A stretch of 9,418 bases of DNA from Azoarcus sp. (GTDB lineage Bacteria > Pseudomonadota > Gammaproteobacteria > Burkholderiales > Rhodocyclaceae): positions 1 through 9,418 of the forward strand of contig JAIRNL010000149.1 in the NCBI GenBank assembly GCA_031258035.1, read 5' to 3'. This document shows positions 1-5,775 of this stretch, piece after piece. The notes under the pieces were generated by a model. That model did no database searches. It worked only from the letters and a program-made list of their open reading frames with translations, and was not told the origin of the DNA. Position 1 is the first letter of the stretch. The number at the start of each line of letters is the position of its first letter. The position numbers and the translations under genes were made by a program.

Positions 1-12
1 CGGGCAAACGCG

Positions 13-510
13 CTATTTCGCGCGCAGCAGATAGGGCACGCCCCGGATACCCAGCCGATCCCCGATTTCGAGGTTCAGCGCCAGGGCGCTTGTGTCGCAG
101 TCTCCGTTACCGGCGGGGAGGCGGCGCTTCAGCATCCAGTCGTTCCAGGCCGTGGCCTGCTCTGGCGCGCACCAGATCAGGCGGGATTTCGTTTCCGAGT
201 CTTCGGACAGGATGGGGAGGAGGAAGGTGTAAAGGGTGGCGTTGTCGAGCCGAGCCAGTTTTTCGTCCAGTCTGGCGCAAAACGGGCAGTTCGGGTCTTC
301 AAACGTCACCAGGACCAGTTCGCCTTTGCCATGCACTTGTTTGATCGCCTGTTGCACGGGCAGGGCGGCGATGTCGATTTCGCCGTCGGCGTCCGCGAGC
401 ACCGCGGCGGCAATTTCTTCCGGCGACAGGTGGGCTTCGCGGTATTGCTGGTAGAAGGCAGCGGCCGCGAACAGGGCCACGAAAAGGGTGATGCGCACTC
501 CCCCTTTCAC
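13..510 (-). CDS. Membrane-anchored DsbC-like thioredoxin-fold protein, short C-terminus
   Basis: Probable periplasmic thiol:disulfide oxidoreductase or isomerase of the DsbC/DsbG class. From a GTG at 510 it encodes 165 residues: a basic N-terminus, one membrane segment (about residues 7-20, rich in L, F, V, A), then a thioredoxin fold with the active site FEDPNCPFC (CPFC at 75-78). Cys114 lies in an IWCA context and Cys138 precedes Asp, matching the second, structural cysteine pair of DsbC, and GVPYLL near residue 157 is the cis-proline loop. The N-terminal DsbC dimerisation domain is absent. I chose GTG 510 because it overlaps the hisC stop as GTGA and begins just before the signal anchor; the in-frame ATG at 588 would lie 80 bases inside hisC. 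The frame ends at TAG only a few residues after the cis-proline loop, where DsbC proteins continue with a strand and a helix. The gene may be truncated or broken, or may be a short variant. Family call fairly sure, exact role inferred. Confidence 0.72.
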   Translation of the reverse strand: MKGGVRITLFVALFAAAAFYQQYREAHLSPEEIAAAVLADADGEIDIAALPVQQAIKQVHGKGELVLVTFEDPNCPFCARLDEKLARLDNATLYTFLLPILSEDSETKSRLIWCAPEQATAWNDWMLKRRLPAGNGDCDTSALALNLEIGDRLGIRGVPYLLRAK

Positions 511-1622
511 GATCCGCGCTCCGCTCCGGGTTCCGGCGGTTTCGCCGCGCGCAGGATTTCCCGCAGCGCCGCGAGCAGGGCGGCGCATTGTTCGTCGGTG
601 CCGATCGTGATGCGCAGGTATTGCCCGATTCTCGGCGCGTCGAAATGGCGCACGAGGATGGCGCGTCGGCGCAGGTCGGCGGCGAGTTCGGCGCCGTCGC
701 GGCGCGGGTGACGGGCGAATACGAAGTTGGCCGCCGAGGGGGGGATATCGAAGCCGAGTTCTTGCAGCCCGGTCGTGAGGGCGGCGCGGGTGGCGATCAC
801 TTTGGCGCGGCTTTCCTGGAAGTAAACGTCGTCTTCCACCGAGGCGACGGCGCCGGCAAGGGCCAGACGGTCGAGCGGGTAGGAGTTGAAGCTGTTTTTT
901 ACCCGTTCCAGGCCGGCGATCAGATCGGGGTGGCCAAGGGCGAAGCCGACCCGCAACCCGGCAAGCGCGCGGCTTTTCGAGAAGGTGTGCACCACGAGCA
1001 GATTGGGATGGCGGTCGATGAGGGCGACGGCGCTCGCGCCGGCGTCGGCGAAGTCGATGTAGGCTTCATCGACCAGGACGACGGCTTCCGGGGTGGCGGC
1101 AACGATGCGCTCGACCGCCGCAAGCGGCAGCAGCCGACCCGTGGGGGCATTGGGATTGGGGAAGATGATGCCGCCGGCGCGCTCGCCGTCGCGGGGGAGG
1201 TAGTCCTCGACGCGCAGGGTGAAATCGCCGGCGAGCGGGATCTGGCGGTACGCGATGCCGTAGAGGCCGCAATAGACGGGATAGAAGCTGTAGGTGATGT
1301 CCGGCATCCACAGCGGGCGCTCGTGTTTCAGGAGGCCGAGAAAGGCGTGCGCGAGGACTTCGTCGGAGCCGTTGCCGACGAAAACCTGCGCCGGGCTCAC
1401 GCCGTGGCGGGCGGCGAGCGCGGCTTTGAGCGCCCCGGCGTCCGGGTCGGGATAGAGGCGCAGGCCGTCGCCCACGGCTTCCCGGATGGCGGCGAGCGCC
1501 CTGGGGGAGGGGCCGTGGGGGTTTTCGTTGGTATTGAGCTTGATGAGATGGGCGAGTCCGGGTTGTTCGCCCGGCACGTAGGGGGTCAGGCCGCGGGTGG
1601 CGGCGCTCCAGTAGCGGCTCAT
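507..1622 (-). CDS. hisC: Histidinol-phosphate aminotransferase
   Basis: PLP-dependent fold-type I transaminase that converts imidazole acetol phosphate and glutamate to histidinol phosphate and 2-oxoglutarate in the cytoplasm, the seventh step of histidine synthesis. The 371-residue length is normal for the family. Visible landmarks are the N-terminal TPYVPGEQP, LNTNENP (residues 29-35), LYPDP (57-60), the FPNPNAPTG block (154-162) that holds substrate and cofactor, DEAYIDF (185-191) with the aspartate that pairs with the PLP pyridine nitrogen, and HTFSKSRALAGLRVG with the Schiff-base lysine at 216. The ATG at 1622 gives the usual N-terminus (MSRYWS); no clear Shine-Dalgarno sequence is seen and the leader is C-rich. 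The gene faces away from hisB, whereas related operons usually carry hisC in the same direction just ahead of hisB. It is followed by the DsbC-like gene with a GTGA overlap, so the two are probably translationally coupled. Confidence 0.96.
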   Translation of the reverse strand: MSRYWSAATRGLTPYVPGEQPGLAHLIKLNTNENPHGPSPRALAAIREAVGDGLRLYPDPDAGALKAALAARHGVSPAQVFVGNGSDEVLAHAFLGLLKHERPLWMPDITYSFYPVYCGLYGIAYRQIPLAGDFTLRVEDYLPRDGERAGGIIFPNPNAPTGRLLPLAAVERIVAATPEAVVLVDEAYIDFADAGASAVALIDRHPNLLVVHTFSKSRALAGLRVGFALGHPDLIAGLERVKNSFNSYPLDRLALAGAVASVEDDVYFQESRAKVIATRAALTTGLQELGFDIPPSAANFVFARHPRRDGAELAADLRRRAILVRHFDAPRIGQYLRITIGTDEQCAALLAALREILRAAKPPEPGAERGS

Positions 1623-1640
1623 GCGGAAACTGCGCGAAAA

Positions 1641-1670
1641 GGGAAAGGGGGCGCGGCGGGGCGGGAGGGG
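1641..1670 (+). other. G-run cluster, possible G-quadruplex, in the hisC/hisB divergent region
   Basis: Five runs of three or more G lie within 30 bases (1641-1643, 1647-1651, 1658-1661, 1663-1665, 1667-1670), with loops of 3, 6, 1 and 1 bases, which meets the usual four-run G3+ N1-7 pattern. The G-rich strand is the coding strand for hisB and the template strand for the hisC leader, so the hisC message would be C-rich here. Folding is an inference from the pattern; a GC-rich genome raises the chance of such clusters. Confidence 0.4.
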
Positions 1671-1762
1671 CGCGACGGATCAAGGACGGCGGCGCGTGGG
1701 ATCGTGGGCGTATTCAAGACCGGGTGAATCGGATGATGGGGAAGGGTCGCCAGCGCGGGCGA

Positions 1763-1771
1763 TGGTATCAT
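1763..1771 (+). promoter_or_regulatory. Candidate extended -10 promoter for the hisB operon
   Basis: TGGTATCAT at 1763-1771 matches the extended -10 form TGN-TATAAT with one mismatch in the hexamer. It would start transcription near 1778, giving a leader of roughly 27 bases before the hisB ATG at 1805. No recognisable -35 hexamer lies 16-18 bases upstream, as is often the case for extended -10 promoters. It is the best promoter-like string in the 182-base gap between hisC and hisB, but this is pattern matching only. Confidence 0.35.
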
Positions 1772-1804
1772 GTCCCGCACTTTTATCCGCTTTCCCGATC
1801 GACC

Positions 1805-2392
1805 ATGCGCCAGGCCAGCGTTACCCGCAATACCGCAGAGACTCGCATTTCGGTGCGCATCGATCTCGACGGCACGGGACAGGGCAGGCTCGATACCGGG
1901 GTGCCCTTTCTTGATCACATGCTCGCCCAGGTGAGCCGGCACGGCGTCGTCGATCTCGATGTGCGCTGCGAGGGCGATATTCATATCGACGACCATCATT
2001 CGGTCGAGGATGTCGGCATCGCGCTGGGGCAGGCGTTTGTCAAGGCGATTGGCGACAAGAAGGGCGTGTGCCGCTACGGCCATGCCTGCGTGCCGCTGGA
2101 CGAATCGCTCTCCAGGGTGGTGGTCGATCTCTCCGGCCGGCCGGGGTTGTTTTATTTCGTGGATTTCGCCCGCGAGCGCATCGGCGGCTTCGATGTCGAC
2201 CTGGCGCGCGAGTTTTTCCAGGGCTTCGTCAATCATGCCGGCGTGACGCTGCACATCGACAATCTGCGCGGCGACAATGCCCACCATCAATGCGAGACTA
2301 TCTTCAAGGCATTTGGCCGCGCGCTGCGCATGGCCGTCGGCCACGACGAACGCGCCGCCGGCGCGGTGCCCTCGACCAAGGGTTCTCTTTGA
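1805..2392 (+). CDS. hisB: Imidazoleglycerol-phosphate dehydratase
   Basis: Catalyses the manganese-dependent dehydration of imidazole glycerol phosphate to imidazole acetol phosphate, the sixth step of histidine synthesis. The protein is 195 residues and carries only the dehydratase domain; the N-terminal histidinol-phosphatase domain of the E. coli bifunctional HisB is absent. The paired metal-binding motifs of the family are present: GVPFLDHML and DDHHSVEDVGI in the first half, and GHACVPLDE, GFVNHAGVTLH and NAHHQCETIFKAFGRAL in the second. The C-terminus ends with the typical PSTKGSL. I chose the ATG at 1805 because MRQASVTRNTAET is the conventional N-terminus; an upstream in-frame ATG at 1724 would add 27 residues with no family match and would include the likely promoter. 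No clear ribosome binding site precedes 1805. It is the first gene of the plus-strand operon in this window. Confidence 0.97.
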   Translation: MRQASVTRNTAETRISVRIDLDGTGQGRLDTGVPFLDHMLAQVSRHGVVDLDVRCEGDIHIDDHHSVEDVGIALGQAFVKAIGDKKGVCRYGHACVPLDESLSRVVVDLSGRPGLFYFVDFARERIGGFDVDLAREFFQGFVNHAGVTLHIDNLRGDNAHHQCETIFKAFGRALRMAVGHDERAAGAVPSTKGSL

Positions 2393-2424
2393 TGCGCGAT
2401 GGCCCGGGCGGATGGATGCAATGA
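2392..2424 (+). other. 10-codon stop/start-coupled mini-ORF bridging hisB and hisH
   Basis: The hisB stop overlaps an ATG as TGATG (2390-2394). That ATG opens a frame for MRDGPGGWMQ, whose TGA at 2422-2424 overlaps the hisH ATG as ATGA (2421-2424). The mini-ORF thus fills the gap exactly and could carry terminating ribosomes from hisB to hisH. The peptide itself is unlikely to matter; whether it is translated is inference. Confidence 0.35.
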
Positions 2425-3059
2425 CGACGGTGGCCATCATCGACTATGGCATGGGCAATCTGCGTTCGGTGGCGAAGGCGGTGGAGCATGTCGCGCCGGA
2501 TTGCCGGGTGGAGGTGACAGCCGATCCGGCGCGGGTCGCCGCCGCGGAGAGGGTGGTTTTTCCCGGCCAGGGCGCAATGCCCGACTGTATGCGCGAACTC
2601 GATCTGCGCGGCCTGCGCCCGGCGGTGCTCGATGCCGCCGCGACCAAACCCTTCCTGGGGATCTGCATCGGCCTGCAAATGTTGTTCGAGCGCAGCGACG
2701 AAGGGGGCGTGCCGGGGCTGGGCCTGTTCGCGGGCGAAGTCGTGCGTTTCCGCGACGAGGAAATGCGCGCCGCCGATGGCGCGCGCCTGAAGGTGCCGCA
2801 CATGGGCTGGAACGAGGTATGGCGGCGGCGGCCCCATCCGCTCTGGGAAGGCATTCCGGATGGCGCGCGTTTCTATTTCGTCCATAGTTATCACGTGCGG
2901 CCCTCGGATATCGGGGTGGTCGCCGCCGAAACCGTGCATGGCGTGCGCTTTACCAGCGCGGTGGAGCGAGCTAATATCTTTTCGATCCAGTTTCACCCTG
3001 AAAAGAGCGCCCAGGCCGGCTTGCGCCTGCTGTCCAACTTCATGCGGTGGGCGCCCTGA
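2421..3059 (+). CDS. hisH: Imidazole glycerol phosphate synthase, glutamine amidotransferase subunit
   Basis: Class I glutamine amidotransferase that hydrolyses glutamine and channels ammonia to HisF, which together form imidazole glycerol phosphate and AICAR from PRFAR. It has 212 residues, normal for the family. The N-terminus TTVAIIDYGMGNLRSV is typical. The nucleophile elbow is GICIGLQML with Cys82, the oxyanion strand motif is FPGQGAMPDC (47-56), and the remaining catalytic pair is His192 and Glu194 in QFHPEKS. PHMGWNEV (127-133) and FVHSYHV (154-159) are further HisH signatures. The ATG at 2421 is preferred over the in-frame ATG at 2412 because it gives the standard N-terminus; only a weak GGATG-type ribosome site precedes it. 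The start codon overlaps the stop of the small bridging frame from hisB, so translational coupling rather than a strong ribosome site may drive it. Confidence 0.96.
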   Translation: MTTVAIIDYGMGNLRSVAKAVEHVAPDCRVEVTADPARVAAAERVVFPGQGAMPDCMRELDLRGLRPAVLDAAATKPFLGICIGLQMLFERSDEGGVPGLGLFAGEVVRFRDEEMRAADGARLKVPHMGWNEVWRRRPHPLWEGIPDGARFYFVHSYHVRPSDIGVVAAETVHGVRFTSAVERANIFSIQFHPEKSAQAGLRLLSNFMRWAP

Positions 3060-3103
3060 TCCGTGTGGACGCCCGTGTTTCCGACTTCGATTCCTGTCCC
3101 GGT

Positions 3104-3853
3104 ATGTTGCTCATCCCTGCCATTGATCTCAAGGACGGCCATTGCGTTCGCCTCCGGCAAGGCGAAATGGACGATGCCACGATATTTTCAGAAGAGCCGG
3201 CCAACATGGCGCGGCACTGGATCGGGCAGGGGGCGCGCCGCCTGCACCTGGTCGATCTCAACGGCGCCTTCGCGGGCAAGCCGGTCAACGGCAAGGCGAT
3301 CCGCGCCATCATCGACGAGGTCGGGGACGACATTCCCGTGCAGCTTGGCGGCGGCATCCGCGACCTCGACACCATCGAACGCTATCTCGACGAAGGCATT
3401 GCCTATGTCATCATCGGCACCGCCGCGGTGAAAAATCCCGGCCTCTTGCACGATGCCTGCAACGTCTTTCCCGGCCACATCATCGTCGGACTCGATGCGC
3501 GCAACGGCAAGGTTGCCGTCGATGGCTGGTCGAAGCTCACCGGGCACGATGTCGTCGATCTGGCGAAGAAGTTCGAGGATTACGGGGTCGAGGCGGTGAT
3601 CTATACCGACATCGGGCGCGACGGCATGTTGTCCGGCGTGAACATCGAGGCCACCGTGCGGCTGGCGCGGGCCTTGCGCATTCCGGTGATCGCCAGCGGG
3701 GGAATCACCAATCTCGCCGACATCGAGGCGCTGGCTGCCATCGAGGACGAAGGCGTAAGCGCCGCCATCACGGGGCGCGCCATCTACGAAGGCACGCTCG
3801 ATTTCGCCGCCGGGCAGGCGCGCGCCGACGAACTCGCGGCGCGCGCGCGCTGA
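3104..3853 (+). CDS. hisA: ProFAR isomerase (phosphoribosylformimino-AICAR-P isomerase)
   Basis: TIM-barrel enzyme for the Amadori rearrangement of ProFAR to PRFAR, the fourth step of histidine synthesis. It has 249 residues. The catalytic aspartates sit at Asp8 (LLIPAIDL) and Asp131 (VGLDARNG). Phosphate-binding loops are visible as QLGGGIR (80-86), IIGTAAV (103-109), IASGGI (196-201) and the ITGRAIYEG block (222-230). The two half-barrels resemble each other and HisF, as expected. The ATG at 3104 gives the normal MLLIPAIDL start, but the frame is open upstream through a GTG at 3065 to an ATG at 3047 inside hisH, so an N-terminal extension of 13 or 19 residues is possible; no strong ribosome site supports 3104. 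The stop overlaps the hisF start as TGATG. Confidence 0.95.
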   Translation: MLLIPAIDLKDGHCVRLRQGEMDDATIFSEEPANMARHWIGQGARRLHLVDLNGAFAGKPVNGKAIRAIIDEVGDDIPVQLGGGIRDLDTIERYLDEGIAYVIIGTAAVKNPGLLHDACNVFPGHIIVGLDARNGKVAVDGWSKLTGHDVVDLAKKFEDYGVEAVIYTDIGRDGMLSGVNIEATVRLARALRIPVIASGGITNLADIEALAAIEDEGVSAAITGRAIYEGTLDFAAGQARADELAARAR

Positions 3854-4611
3854 TGCTGGCCAAACGCATCATTCCCTGCCTCGATGTCAACGCCGGGCGC
3901 GTGGTCAAGGGCACGAATTTCGTCGACCTGCGCGATGCCGGCGATCCGGTCGAAGTCGCGCGCCGTTACGACGAGCAGGGGGCCGACGAGGTGACGTTCC
4001 TCGACATTACAGCCAGTTCCGATGCGCGCGACATCATCCTGCACGTCGTCGAAAAAGTCGCCGAGCAGGTTTTCATTCCGCTCACCGTGGGCGGCGGCGT
4101 GCGCACGGTCGCGGACGTGCGGCGGCTGCTCAATGCCGGGGCCGACAAGGTGAGCGTCAACACCGCCGCGGTGGCCAATCCGCAGATCGTGCGCGAAGCC
4201 AGCGCCAGGGTGGGCAGCCAGTGCATCGTGGTGGCGATCGACGCCAAGCGGAGCGTCCCCGGCAAGTGGGAGGTCTTCACTCACGGCGGGCGCAAGGGCA
4301 CGGGGCTGGACGCCGTCGACTGGGCGCGACGGGTCGAGGCGCTGGGCGCGGGCGAAATCCTCCTCACCAGCATGGATCGTGACGGCACCCGCGCCGGGTT
4401 CGATCTCGAACTCACCCGCGCCGTGGCCGAGGCGGTGCGCATCCCGGTGATCGCCAGCGGCGGGGTGGGCACGCTCGAACATCTGGCCGACGGGGTGAGC
4501 GCGGGCGGGGCCGACGCGGTGCTGGCCGCGAGCATTTTCCATTTCGGCGAGCACACGGTGCGCGAAGCCAAGGCCCTGATGCGCGCGCGCGGCATCGAGG
4601 TGCGCCTGTGA
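3853..4611 (+). CDS. hisF: Imidazole glycerol phosphate synthase, cyclase subunit
   Basis: TIM-barrel cyclase that uses ammonia delivered by HisH to turn PRFAR into imidazole glycerol phosphate and AICAR. At 252 residues it has the standard length. The catalytic aspartates are Asp11 (IIPCLDVNAGRVVKG) and Asp130 (VVAIDAKR). Other signatures are FLDITAS (49-55), LTVGGGVRT (77-85), GADKVSVNTAAV (96-107), EVFTHGGRKGTGLDAVDWA (140-158), LLTSMDRDGT (170-179) and IASGGVG (200-206). The ATG at 3853 overlaps the hisA stop (TGATG) and the stop overlaps the hisI start (GTGA), so it is tightly coupled on both sides. Confidence 0.97.
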   Translation: MLAKRIIPCLDVNAGRVVKGTNFVDLRDAGDPVEVARRYDEQGADEVTFLDITASSDARDIILHVVEKVAEQVFIPLTVGGGVRTVADVRRLLNAGADKVSVNTAAVANPQIVREASARVGSQCIVVAIDAKRSVPGKWEVFTHGGRKGTGLDAVDWARRVEALGAGEILLTSMDRDGTRAGFDLELTRAVAEAVRIPVIASGGVGTLEHLADGVSAGGADAVLAASIFHFGEHTVREAKALMRARGIEVRL

Positions 4612-5039
4612 AGGTCGCCGGCGAGGGCGCGAGGACGACGACGGCCTGGCTCGATGCCATCCGGTGGGATGCCGCCGGCCTGGTGCCGGTCATCGCGCAG
4701 GAGGCAAGCAGCGGCAAGGTGTTGATGTTCGCGTGGATGAACCGCGAGGCGCTGGCGCTCACCGCGGCGACGGGCGAGGCCGTGTATTGGTCGCGCTCGC
4801 GCGGGCGTCTGTGGCACAAGGGCGAGGAATCGGGCCATGTGCAGAAAGTGCTCGACATTCGTGCCGACTGCGACAGCGACGCGCTGCTGCTTTCCGTCGA
4901 GCAGGTGGGGGGCATCGCCTGCCATACCGGGCGGCACGGTTGTTTTTTCCGGCGCTACGCCGACAACCAGTGGCAGGAGTTCGAGCCGGTGCTGAAAGAC
5001 CCCGAGGACATCTACAAGGGAAACACCGGAAAGAAATGA
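4608..5039 (+). CDS. hisI: Phosphoribosyl-AMP cyclohydrolase
   Basis: Zinc- and magnesium-dependent hydrolase that opens the purine ring of PR-AMP to give ProFAR, the third step of histidine synthesis. The protein is 143 residues and is monofunctional; in E. coli this activity is fused to HisE. The core is recognisable: VIAQEASSGKVLMFAWMNREAL (a conserved block from residue 28), EAVYWSRSRGRLWHKGEESGH (from 57), the Asp87-Asp89-Asp91 magnesium motif in RADCDSD, and the zinc cysteines Cys88, Cys105 and Cys112 in GGIACHTGRHGCFF. It starts at a GTG that overlaps the hisF stop as GTGA. No ATG or GTG lies closer to the conserved WLDAIRWD, so a roughly 11-residue leader is accepted. The stop overlaps the hisE ATG as ATGA. 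Confidence 0.96.
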   Translation: MKVAGEGARTTTAWLDAIRWDAAGLVPVIAQEASSGKVLMFAWMNREALALTAATGEAVYWSRSRGRLWHKGEESGHVQKVLDIRADCDSDALLLSVEQVGGIACHTGRHGCFFRRYADNQWQEFEPVLKDPEDIYKGNTGKK

Positions 5040-5380
5040 GCGCCGCAACCAACGATTCCGCCGGCGACATTCTCGACCGGCTCTCCGCCACGCTCACGGC
5101 GCGTCGGCGCGCCGACCCGACGAAGTCCTACACGGCGAGGCTCCTGGCCAGGGGGCCGGATGCCATCCTGAAGAAAATCGGCGAGGAAGCCGCCGAACTC
5201 ATCATGGCGAGCAAGGATGGCGAGCGCGACGCAATCCTCTGCGAAGCGGCGGACGTGCTTTTCCACACCCTGGTGCTGCTCGCTTTCCACGGCCTTTCCA
5301 TCGACGACGTGCGCCGGGAACTGGCGCGGCGCGAGGGCGTCTCCGGCATCGAAGAAAAAAAGGCGCGGCGGACGGAATGA
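5036..5380 (+). CDS. hisE: Phosphoribosyl-ATP pyrophosphatase
   Basis: All-helical MazG-fold enzyme that removes pyrophosphate from PR-ATP to give PR-AMP, the second step of histidine synthesis. It has 114 residues. The signature is KIGEEAAELIMASKDGER (from residue 47) followed by EAADVLFHTLVLLAFHGL, which holds the acidic metal ligands. The ATG overlaps the hisI stop as ATGA, with purine-rich sequence (GGAAAG) just ahead. Near the C-terminus, GEEKK-type codons gaa-gaa-aaa-aag contain an A-AAA-AAG heptamer in the phase used for -1 frameshifting. A -1 shift would replace the last five residues by 15 others and end at a TGA overlapping the hinT start; this is only a possibility. The annotated stop is itself overlapped by an ATG (ATGA, 5377-5380). 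Confidence 0.95.
   Translation: MSAATNDSAGDILDRLSATLTARRRADPTKSYTARLLARGPDAILKKIGEEAAELIMASKDGERDAILCEAADVLFHTLVLLAFHGLSIDDVRRELARREGVSGIEEKKARRTE
5355..5362 (+). other. In-phase A-AAA-AAG slip heptamer in hisE (seven A then G)
   Basis: Seven A residues (5355-5361) followed by G are read in the hisE frame as xxA-AAA-AAG, the heptamer known to promote -1 frameshifting in E. coli dnaX. After a -1 slip the frame reads GAADGMNPSHFREQT and stops at 5407-5409, over the hinT start. No convincing stimulatory stem downstream and no well-placed Shine-Dalgarno sequence upstream were found, so programmed use is doubtful; such A runs can also cause transcriptional slippage. Confidence 0.3.
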
Positions 5381-5409
5381 ACCCATCGCATTTTCGGGAG
5401 CAAACATGA
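5377..5409 (+). other. 10-codon stop/start-coupled mini-ORF bridging hisE and hinT
   Basis: The ATG at 5377 overlaps the hisE TGA as ATGA and opens a frame for MNPSHFREQT, which ends at TGA 5407-5409 overlapping the hinT ATG as ATGA (5406-5409). The hinT ribosome site CGGGAG lies inside it. It has the same length and the same two-ended overlap as the bridge between hisB and hisH. Translation is inferred from geometry only. Confidence 0.35.
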
Positions 5410-5756
5410 GCGAGTGCATCTTCTGCAAGATCGTGGCGGGCGAAATCCCCTCGAGGAAGGCATACGAGGACGATCTGGTGTACGCTTTCCACGACATCCA
5501 CCCCTTGCGGCCCACGCATGTGCTCGTGATTCCGAAAAAGCACATCGCCTCGCTCGCCGAGGTGAGCGCGGCGGACGAGCCGGTATTGGGGCGCCTGTTG
5601 TCGGTAGCGCGAAAACTCGCGGCGGAAAACGGCAGCGCCGACGGCTTTCGCTGCATCATCAACACCGGCAGGATCGGCGGGCAGGAAGTGCCGCACCTGC
5701 ACTTACACATCCTGGGCGGGCCGGAACCGGTCGGCCCGATGGTCAAACGCGATTAA
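5406..5756 (+). CDS. hinT: HIT-family purine nucleoside phosphoramidase (HinT-like)
   Basis: Small cytoplasmic histidine-triad hydrolase, probably acting on nucleoside phosphoramidates such as adenosine 5'-monophosphoramidate or aminoacyl-adenylates. At 116 residues it is family-sized. The histidine triad is PHLHLHILGG with His97, His99 and His101, where the middle-to-last histidine acts as nucleophile in the family. The N-terminal CIFCKIVAGEIPS (Cys4, Cys7) and HVLVIPKKH (38-46) are further HIT signatures, and INTG (85-88) lines the active site. A good Shine-Dalgarno sequence (GGGAG, 5396-5400) sits five bases ahead of the ATG. The gene sits between hisE and tatA, a placement common in Betaproteobacteria; no functional tie to histidine synthesis is proven, although both handle adenylates. 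Confidence 0.93.
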   Translation: MSECIFCKIVAGEIPSRKAYEDDLVYAFHDIHPLRPTHVLVIPKKHIASLAEVSAADEPVLGRLLSVARKLAAENGSADGFRCIINTGRIGGQEVPHLHLHILGGPEPVGPMVKRD

Positions 5757-5775
5757 CGAAGGCGGGGAGAACACC

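Noticed and set aside
588..1727. 379-codon open frame on the plus strand opposite hisC
   Set aside because: It is antisense to hisC, is composed of low-complexity Gly/Ala/Glu/Arg-rich sequence with no recognisable domain, and is explained by the GC-rich third positions of hisC.
1619..2440. 273-codon open frame on the minus strand opposite hisB
   Set aside because: It is a mirror of hisB with no family features; the His/Ala/Asp-rich composition is typical of antisense frames in GC-rich genes.
3142..3852. Open frame upstream of and in phase with hisF across hisA
   Set aside because: The product is Arg/His/Pro-rich and has no homology signs; hisF clearly starts at 3853 with the conserved N-terminus.
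3784..4554. 256-codon minus-strand frame opposite hisF
   Set aside because: Antisense shadow with no recognisable motif; hisF on the other strand is certain.
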